A stretch of DNA of 44,949 nucleotides from Calditrichaceae bacterium (lineage in GTDB: Bacteria > Calditrichota > Calditrichia > Calditrichales > Calditrichaceae). Shown here in pieces: positions 38,170 through 44,949 of the stretch; position 1 is the stretch's first letter; every line of letters begins with the position of its first letter. The notes beneath the pieces are model-generated. The model saw only the letters and a list, made by a program, of their open reading frames with translations, did not search any database and had not been told where the DNA came from. Both the position numbers and the translations under genes were made by a program. The stretch is taken from the NCBI GenBank assembly GCA_024762535.1, contig JANTHG010000002.1, forward strand, positions 1 to 44,949. Reading direction: 5' to 3'.

Positions 38170-40638
38170 ATGGCCATTCCATATCATCAAATCGAATCCA
38201 AATGGAAAGCTTATTGGGAAGAAAACAAAACCAACAAAGTGAATTTAAACAGTGATAAACCCAAGATGTACACGCTGGTTATGTTTAGTTATCCTTCGGC
38301 TGACAAATTGCATTTGGGACACTGGTTCAATTACGCTCCCACAGACAGTTGGGCGCGCTTTAAACGTATGCAGGGTTTTAACGTGTTCGAACCTATGGGC
38401 TTTGACGCTTTTGGTTTACCGGCAGAGAATTATGCGGTTAAGACCGGTATTCATCCCCATACAACTACAGATGGTAATATCAGCTATATTCGTGAACAGT
38501 TAAAGGCTATTGGGGCTATGTACGACTGGGATTACGAAGTCGTTACCAGTCATCCCGATTATTATAAGTGGACACAATGGCTGTTTTTAAAATTATATGA
38601 AAAAGGTCTGGCTTACAAAGCGAATGCGCCTGTAAACTGGTGTCCGAAAGACCAGACGGTTCTGGCTAACGAACAGGTGCACGATGGCAAATGCGAACGC
38701 TGCGGTACCGAAGTGGTAAAAAAGAATTTAACCCAGTGGTTCTTTAAAATTACGGATTATGCCGAAGAATTACTGGAAGGTCTGAATACCATAGACTGGC
38801 CGGAAAAAACCAAGGCTATGCAGCGCAACTGGATTGGAAAGAGCACCGGTTTGCAAATTCGGTTTGATTTGGACGGCCATGCGGATAAGCATTTGGATGT
38901 GTTCACCACCCGACCGGATACGTTATTCGGCGTAACCTATGTGGTTCTGGCTCCGGAACATGCTCTGGTGGACGCGTTAACCCTTCCTGAGAATAAATCG
39001 GCTGTGGAAGCCTATGTGCAACAGGCCGCCAAAGCTTCCGATATCGACCGTGTAGCCACCACCCGTGAAAAAACAGGCGTGTTTACCGGCAGTTACGCTA
39101 TTAATCCCGTTAACAATGAAAAAGTTCCTGTATGGATTTCCGATTATGTACTGGCAACGTACGGTACAGGCGCTGTTATGGCTGTCCCTGCGCACGATAC
39201 ACGAGATTTTGCTTTTGCCAAACAATTTGATTTGCCTATTATTGAAGTAATTATTCCGGAAGGCAAGTCAGCTTCCGAAGAGTTGAGCGAAGCATTTACG
39301 GAAAAAGGCGTTATGGCCCGGTCCGGCAAATATGATGGTTTAGCCTCAACCGATGGCGCTAAACAAATTGGTGATGATTTGGAAAAGAGCGGACAGGGTA
39401 AATGGACCATTCAATATAAATTACGGGACTGGCTGGTTAGCCGGCAACGGTACTGGGGCGCGCCCATCCCCATTGTTTATTGTGATGATTGTGGCGAAGT
39501 GGCTGTCCCGGAAGAACAACTGCCGGTGGAATTGCCTGAAGATGTAGATTTTAATCCGCATGGAACTTCACCGTTGGCCACAAGCGAAACATTTGTGCAC
39601 ACGACGTGTCCTAAGTGTGGAAAGCCAGCCAAAAGGGAAGTGGATACCATGGATACGTTTGTTTGCTCATCCTGGTATTATTTGCGTTATCCTGACCCGC
39701 AAAATGATGATAAACCCTGGGATGTGGATTTGATTAACCGCATTTTACCGGTGGATAAATATGTAGGCGGCGCTGAACATGCTACCATGCATTTGCTATA
39801 TTCACGATTTGTAACCCGCGCTTTAAGAGATATGGGATTTGTATCCTTTGACGAGCCGTTTCAGAGCCTGGTGCATCAGGGTGTTATTATGGGACCGGAT
39901 GGCATGCGTATGTCCAAATCCAAGGGCAACGTGGTGAACCCCGAAAATTATCTTGAAAAATACGGTAGCGATGTATTCCGCATGTATTTAATGTTTGGAT
40001 TCGCGTACACGGACGGCGGTCCCTGGGATGATTCCGGAATTGCGGCAATAGACCGTTTTCTTAATCGGGTATGGCGTTTGCTAGATGAAGTACAAAACAC
40101 ATTTTTTACGGTAAAGGGCTCGGATTTATTTGAAGCGCCGGAAAAAAGTTTACGGATGGTGATGCATCAATCTATAAAAGGTGTAACCGAAGATACGGAA
40201 CGCTTTCATTTTAATACTTCGGTTAGCAGGATTATGGAACTCACCAATGAATTGTACAAATATATTCAGGAACGTACAGACGAAAATTACAACAGGGAAT
40301 TACTGGAAACAGCGATTCGTAATTTAGTTTTATTGCTAGCGCCTTTTGTGCCGCATCTTGCAGAAGAATTGTGGGGTCGTATAGACGGCACGCCGACTGT
40401 ATTTGACCAGACCTGGCCGAGCTATGATGAAGCCTATTTAAAAGTGGATGAAATTGACTGGGTCATTCAGGTGAATGGAAAAATTCGCCAACGCATTACA
40501 GCTTCTGCAACTTTAGATAAAAAAGAGGCCGAAGAAATGGCTTTGGCGGATGAACGTATATCCGAACTTGTTCAGAACAAAACCATTCGCAAAGTAATTG
40601 TAGTGCCTAAAAAATTGGTTAATATTGTTGTGTCGTAA
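38170..40638 (+). CDS. leuS: Leucine--tRNA ligase
   Basis: [86 protein letters not shown]. Confidence 0.97.
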   Translation: MAIPYHQIESKWKAYWEENKTNKVNLNSDKPKMYTLVMFSYPSADKLHLGHWFNYAPTDSWARFKRMQGFNVFEPMGFDAFGLPAENYAVKTGIHPHTTTDGNISYIREQLKAIGAMYDWDYEVVTSHPDYYKWTQWLFLKLYEKGLAYKANAPVNWCPKDQTVLANEQVHDGKCERCGTEVVKKNLTQWFFKITDYAEELLEGLNTIDWPEKTKAMQRNWIGKSTGLQIRFDLDGHADKHLDVFTTRPDTLFGVTYVVLAPEHALVDALTLPENKSAVEAYVQQAAKASDIDRVATTREKTGVFTGSYAINPVNNEKVPVWISDYVLATYGTGAVMAVPAHDTRDFAFAKQFDLPIIEVIIPEGKSASEELSEAFTEKGVMARSGKYDGLASTDGAKQIGDDLEKSGQGKWTIQYKLRDWLVSRQRYWGAPIPIVYCDDCGEVAVPEEQLPVELPEDVDFNPHGTSPLATSETFVHTTCPKCGKPAKREVDTMDTFVCSSWYYLRYPDPQNDDKPWDVDLINRILPVDKYVGGAEHATMHLLYSRFVTRALRDMGFVSFDEPFQSLVHQGVIMGPDGMRMSKSKGNVVNPENYLEKYGSDVFRMYLMFGFAYTDGGPWDDSGIAAIDRFLNRVWRLLDEVQNTFFTVKGSDLFEAPEKSLRMVMHQSIKGVTEDTERFHFNTSVSRIMELTNELYKYIQERTDENYNRELLETAIRNLVLLLAPFVPHLAEELWGRIDGTPTVFDQTWPSYDEAYLKVDEIDWVIQVNGKIRQRITASATLDKKEAEEMALADERISELVQNKTIRKVIVVPKKLVNIVVS

Positions 40639-40687
40639 ATAAAGTACTTGTAGTACTAAATCACTATTAATGATTTAAATTATATAT

Positions 40688-40722
40688 AAAGCTCTGCAAG
40701 ACATATTGTAGAGCTTTATTTT
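40688..40722 (+). terminator. Terminator after leuS
   Basis: AAAGCTCTGCAA...TTGTAGAGCTTTATTTT. Confidence 0.65.
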
Positions 40723-40738
40723 CTTATAGAAGGTTTGT

Positions 40739-41512
40739 ATGCACCAGTTTTTAATCGGGTTAGCTTTAGCTCTGGTTTTAGTAGGCTTAAGCTATTACTT
40801 TTCCTTTTTGTCTGTGTCCGGCAGCGTGGCCACGTTTATTCTTGCTGTGATTATTTTTGGCCTGGGTGGCTGGCCATGGGCTATTCCTATTTTAACTTTT
40901 TTCATTCTTTCTTCGTTGTTAAGCAAACTGGGGAAGTCTAAAAAACAACGCTTTAAGGATACGTTTGAAAAGACAGGTAAGCGGGATTATGGTCAGGTAA
41001 TCGCAAATGGCGGTCTGGCCGGATTGTTTACACTAGCTTGGTTTGTAACAAAAAATGATATGTACTATTCATTTTATGTCGTTTCTCTCGCTGCGGTGAA
41101 TGCAGATACCTGGGCTACGGAATTGGGCGTGTTGTTCTCCTCACATCCCAGACTGATCACCAATTTTAAAAGGGTAGCGCCCGGTATTTCGGGTGCTGTT
41201 TCCATTCCGGGTTCTCTCGCTGCGCTGTTTGGCAGTTTTGTGGTAGCGTTAAGCGGATATATTTTTATAGGTGGCTGGGCCTGGTTACTATTGGTTACTT
41301 TGGCCGGTTTTGCCGGTTCTGTAATCGACAGCTTTCTCGGCGCTTTATTTCAGGCGCAATATCAATGTACTGTTTGTGAAAAATTCACGGAAAAAAATGT
41401 GCATTGCCAAAATCCTTCCCGTTTAATAAGCGGTCATCGCTGGCTGAATAATGACTGGGTTAATATATTAGCTGCATTGATTTCTGTACTTTTATTTTTG
41501 TTAATATTTTAA
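40739..41512 (+). CDS. DUF92 family membrane protein
   Basis: KRDYGQVIANGGLAGLFTLAWFV...AAVNADTWATELGVLFSSHPRLITNFKRVAPGISGAVSIPGSLAALFGS...SVIDSFLGALFQAQYQC. Confidence 0.9.
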   Translation: MHQFLIGLALALVLVGLSYYFSFLSVSGSVATFILAVIIFGLGGWPWAIPILTFFILSSLLSKLGKSKKQRFKDTFEKTGKRDYGQVIANGGLAGLFTLAWFVTKNDMYYSFYVVSLAAVNADTWATELGVLFSSHPRLITNFKRVAPGISGAVSIPGSLAALFGSFVVALSGYIFIGGWAWLLLVTLAGFAGSVIDSFLGALFQAQYQCTVCEKFTEKNVHCQNPSRLISGHRWLNNDWVNILAALISVLLFLLIF

Positions 41513-41838
41513 GTTTTTTTAGTTCCTCATAAACACCCTTCAGACAAACGTATAAAATAAATACCAAGTAAACGGAGCCGTAATTTTTCCGCTGATTGAG
41601 TTAAAAAATTAATCAACAAGCTTTGAAACAACCCTAAAAGCCATATTAAAAACATTGTGATGTTGTATAATATATATTATGTAAACAATAATATGGGTTA
41701 AGTTATTGTTTTGATTGATTATGTTTGGGCGTGTTGTATTTCGTGCAATTTGCTGCCAATTTGTCTCTATCCCCTGTTTTGTTTGATGCGTTGATAGGAT
41801 TTTCGTAAATTAAATCAAAAATGAAGGGAGTGATTATA

Positions 41839-42045
41839 ATGGATAAAGATTTAATTGCTGTGGAATATTTGAAAATTTATTTTAATTCACATCCAGATGA
41901 GGTTCCGGCTAATCCCGAGGAAGCCCTGGAAAAGTTCCAGAAATTACACAAAAAATATAAATCGAAGTTTTTAAATGACTATAAGCAGCGAAGCGAAAAA
42001 TTTGTGGATAAGTTTTTTGATGACAAAGATAAAAAGTATTATTAA
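41839..42045 (+). CDS. Small charged hypothetical protein (68 aa)
   Basis: ATG at 41839 follows GGGAG; MDKDLIAVEYLKIYFNSHPDEVPANPEEALEKFQKLHKKYKSKFLNDYKQRSEKFVDKFFDDKDKKYY. Confidence 0.6.
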   Translation: MDKDLIAVEYLKIYFNSHPDEVPANPEEALEKFQKLHKKYKSKFLNDYKQRSEKFVDKFFDDKDKKYY

Positions 42046-42170
42046 GCTTAAGATTATAAATATGGAACCGGAAAGATAAATGCGCACTATTTGTTTGGAT
42101 TAGTAAGAATAGACTGAATTTAAAATAATAATCCGGTTGAAATCGAAAGAACAAGCCATATGAAGAAGGA

Positions 42171-42368
42171 TTATTTCTTCTTTGTCTCAAGTTGTTCGGA
42201 AAACGAAACCCCTTTCACGCGTTCGTATAATTCTTCGCGATAAATTTCAATTTCCCGTGGCGCTTCGATACCCAGTTTAACCTGGTTCCCATCAATATCC
42301 ACTATCACAATTCGGATATTATCAGAAATTGTTATGGCTTCGCCTAACCTCCGTGTCAATACCAGCAT
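42171..42368 (-). CDS. csrA: Carbon storage regulator CsrA
   Basis: [51 protein letters not shown]. Confidence 0.95.
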   Translation of the reverse strand: MLVLTRRLGEAITISDNIRIVIVDIDGNQVKLGIEAPREIEIYREELYERVKGVSFSEQLETKKK

Positions 42369-42381
42369 AGGTTTCTCCCGC

Positions 42382-43161
42382 TTATGAGTGTGTCCATTTC
42401 GGTTTTCTTTTTTCTATGAATGAAGTAATGCCTTCCATAAAATCTTCGGTGGTGCGGAATGTAGCGTTGATACGTGCCAGCTTTTCCAGTTCCTTTTCAA
42501 TATCTTCGTTAAAAAGAGCTTTGGTAGTACGCATGGCCAAAGAGGAATTGTTTAACAGTTTTTGAATCAATTCACTCTCTGCATTCCGAATAAGTTGCTC
42601 TTCCACTACTTTAGTAATCATCCCCAGCTCAAAAGCGCTTTGGGCAGAAATAATTTCGCCACTCAATAGCAATTCTTTGGCCCTGCGCTGCCCTACCTGG
42701 CGAATCAGAAAAGCAGAAACCAGTGCAGCCACAAAACCGATTTTTACTTCCGGATAGCCAAATTTGGATTCGGGGGTGGCCAGCACAAAATCACATACCG
42801 TAGCCAAGCCGCTGCCGCCTGCGAGAGCGGCGCCCTGTACTACGGCCACAACCGGTTTGGGAAATGTGTAAATTTGACTGTATAATTGGGATAAGGAAAA
42901 GGAATCTTCCAAATTTTTAGACTCGTCAAAGGCACGCATGGCTTTAAGGTGTTCCAAATCGGCTCCGCTGCAAAATGCTTTGCCCTTCCCTTTTAACGAA
43001 ACTACTTTAACGGAAGTATCCGATTCCAGTTCAGTGAATACGTCTTTTAATTCCTGAACCAAATGATTATTCAGCGCGTTACGTTTTTCAGGCCGGTTGA
43101 GCCAAACAGTGGCGTGCGCGCCTGATTGTTCCAAAAGAATAGTTTCAAAATATCGGCTCAT
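42382..43161 (-). CDS. Enoyl-CoA hydratase/isomerase family protein (methylglutaconyl-CoA hydratase-like by context)
   Basis: [77 protein letters not shown]. Confidence 0.9.
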   Translation of the reverse strand: MSRYFETILLEQSGAHATVWLNRPEKRNALNNHLVQELKDVFTELESDTSVKVVSLKGKGKAFCSGADLEHLKAMRAFDESKNLEDSFSLSQLYSQIYTFPKPVVAVVQGAALAGGSGLATVCDFVLATPESKFGYPEVKIGFVAALVSAFLIRQVGQRRAKELLLSGEIISAQSAFELGMITKVVEEQLIRNAESELIQKLLNNSSLAMRTTKALFNEDIEKELEKLARINATFRTTEDFMEGITSFIEKRKPKWTHS

Positions 43162-44831
43162 GTTTGAAGCACTCCGGCGTTAAAGGGCTCAATAATCGGA
43201 ATCTGCGTCACAGCTTCAAAAGCTGAGATGAGCCGTTCCCGTGTTTCTTCCGGCAAGATAATTTCATCGACCCATAAACGCGCTGCACCATACGTGGGCT
43301 CGGTTTGTTCGGTATAGGTGTTTTTAATGGATTCGTACAGCTCTTTTTTGGCGGCATCATCCAGTTTGGTGCCGTTGCGTTCCAATTGCCGAACTTTAAT
43401 ATCCAGCAGTGTGTTAGCTGCCTGAGCGCCGCCCATCACCGCGTATTTGGAAGAAGGCCAGGCAAAGATAAAATTAGGAGCGTAAGCTTTTCCGCACATG
43501 GCATAATTACCGGCACCGAACGTACCGCCGATGATAAGAGATATTTTCGGTACAACGGAATTGGAAACCACATTGACCAGTTTGGCTCCGGCCTTAATAA
43601 TGCCGCTTTGTTCGGCATCGCGTCCCACCATAAAACCGTTTACATCGTGGATGAATAAAAGTGGAATAGTATTTTGGTTGCAATCCATAATAAACCGGGC
43701 TGCCTTTTCCGCACTTTCTGTGTAAATAACGCCGCCAAACTGGGGTTGTTTACCCTTGCGCACCACATGTTTTTTCTGGTTGGCAATAATCCCAACGGGG
43801 ATGCCTCCTATGTGGGCGTATCCGCACACCAGAGTTTGACCGTATTCCTTTTTATACTCTAAAAACTCGGCATCGTCAACAATACGTGCGATCACTTCAT
43901 GAACTTCATATTCCATGGACTGGTCAAACGGAACAATTTTATGTAATTCTTCCGCTTTATAAACAGCGGGACGAGCTTCACGAATATTGAATAAAGTCGC
44001 ATGGGGCCTTCCTGTATGTTTAATCAGTTTGCGAATATGTTTTAAAGCGGAAGGGTCATCCTTCTCTTTAAAATCAACGGTTCCACTGACTGCTGCGTGC
44101 ATTTCCGCACCACCCAGTTCTTCAGCGCTGATAACCTGGCCGATAGCCGCTTTTACCAGGGCCGGGCCGCCCAAAAAGAGTCCGCTACCTTCTGTCATTA
44201 AAACCGTATCGGTCATTACCGGTAAATAGGCGCCGCCCGCCACACACATTCCCATAATTGCCGTTATTTGCGGGATGCCTCTTGCCGTCATGCGGGCATT
44301 TAGATAAAAGACCCGACCAAAATCATCCTGGTCCGGAAACACATCCTCCTGAAGTGGAAGAAAGATGCCGGCGGAATCCACCAAATAAACGGTAGGCAAA
44401 TGATTTTCCATGGCAATAGTTTGCGCACGTATTACTTTTTTGGCAGTCATCGGGAAAAAGGCACCGGCCTTTACGGTTGCGTCGTTCGCAATGACCATAC
44501 ATAAACGGCCTTCGATATACCCTAATCCGCAAACGGTTCCGGCGGAAGGTGCACCTCCCCACTCTTTGTACATATTAAAAGCGGCAAACTGCCCGATTTC
44601 ATGAAATGGTGTATTTTTATCAATAAGTTTACGAATGCGCTCGCGAGCGGTTAAACGGTTTTTAGCGTGTTGACGGTCTATATTTTTGGGGCCGCCACCT
44701 GCCGAAATCTTTTTTCGATGTACTTTTATGCTTGATATACTATCTTGCCAAAGTTGCTCATTTTTTAAGGCGGCTTTTGCCTGTAAATCGGCCTGGCTAA
44801 CGATTCGGTCATCCTTGTTGATTGTGGCCAA
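43158..44831 (-). CDS. Acyl-CoA carboxylase beta (carboxyltransferase) subunit, methylcrotonyl-CoA carboxylase-like
   Basis: RQHAKNRLTARERIRKLID; VYLVDSAGIFLPLQEDVFPDQDDFGRVFYLNARMTARGIPQITAIMGMCVAGGAYLPVMTD; GTFGAGNYAMCGKAYAPNFIFAWPSSKYAVMGG. Confidence 0.92.
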   Translation of the reverse strand: MATINKDDRIVSQADLQAKAALKNEQLWQDSISSIKVHRKKISAGGGPKNIDRQHAKNRLTARERIRKLIDKNTPFHEIGQFAAFNMYKEWGGAPSAGTVCGLGYIEGRLCMVIANDATVKAGAFFPMTAKKVIRAQTIAMENHLPTVYLVDSAGIFLPLQEDVFPDQDDFGRVFYLNARMTARGIPQITAIMGMCVAGGAYLPVMTDTVLMTEGSGLFLGGPALVKAAIGQVISAEELGGAEMHAAVSGTVDFKEKDDPSALKHIRKLIKHTGRPHATLFNIREARPAVYKAEELHKIVPFDQSMEYEVHEVIARIVDDAEFLEYKKEYGQTLVCGYAHIGGIPVGIIANQKKHVVRKGKQPQFGGVIYTESAEKAARFIMDCNQNTIPLLFIHDVNGFMVGRDAEQSGIIKAGAKLVNVVSNSVVPKISLIIGGTFGAGNYAMCGKAYAPNFIFAWPSSKYAVMGGAQAANTLLDIKVRQLERNGTKLDDAAKKELYESIKNTYTEQTEPTYGAARLWVDEIILPEETRERLISAFEAVTQIPIIEPFNAGVLQT

Positions 44832-44949
44832 AACCTGTTTCCTCCATTGAACTGGTCAGAAAGATTTTAAAAGAAATGTAAAATATAAAGGTAACTGTTA
44901 GAAAACATACAGATAACAAACATATTTGTCAAGGACTTAAGTTAAACGT

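Noticed and set aside
41660-41700. AT-rich palindrome around TAATATATATTA upstream of the small ORF
   Set aside because: Low-complexity AT sequence of this length is expected by chance; no clear regulatory meaning.

Overview
The window is about 45 kb of mostly housekeeping chromosome. Gene content, a C-terminal T9SS-type sorting signal (YPNPFNPST) and gene order suggest a Bacteroidota/Calditrichota-like (FCB-group) bacterium, but this is inference and not a taxonomic assignment. I see no CRISPR array, transposase, integrase or phage module. Main blocks: a T9SS-sorted extracellular protein; a yicC-gmk-coaB-like run with a family-4 UDG, dnaB, rel and greA; aroA/aroE; a tRNA cluster (Sec, Tyr, Val) leading into thrS-infC-rpmI-rplT-pheS-pheT-(coiled coil)-zapA-[6S RNA]-rny-folD; a DUF58 gene overlapping selD; a PqqD-like gene and an OPT transporter; two tRNA-Pro genes; pcm, leuS and csrA; and a methylcrotonyl-CoA carboxylase-like pair. 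The ORF track misses or truncates several things: (1) selD is read through an in-frame UGA and appears to be a selenoprotein, with a small SECIS-like hairpin just downstream; (2) a tRNA-Sec(UCA) gene lies 12 kb away in the same window; (3) infC has no ATG/GTG/TTG start for its conserved N-terminus and appears to start at ATC; (4) a 6S-like RNA lies between zapA and rny; (5) the CoaB-type protein after gmk lacks a recognisable CoaC domain, and no rpoZ lies between them; (6) a 32-aa basic ORF behind a perfect AGGAGG sits between tRNA-Sec and tRNA-Tyr. I did not find a convincing wholly new multigene system. The selenocysteine pair is the strongest biology here.
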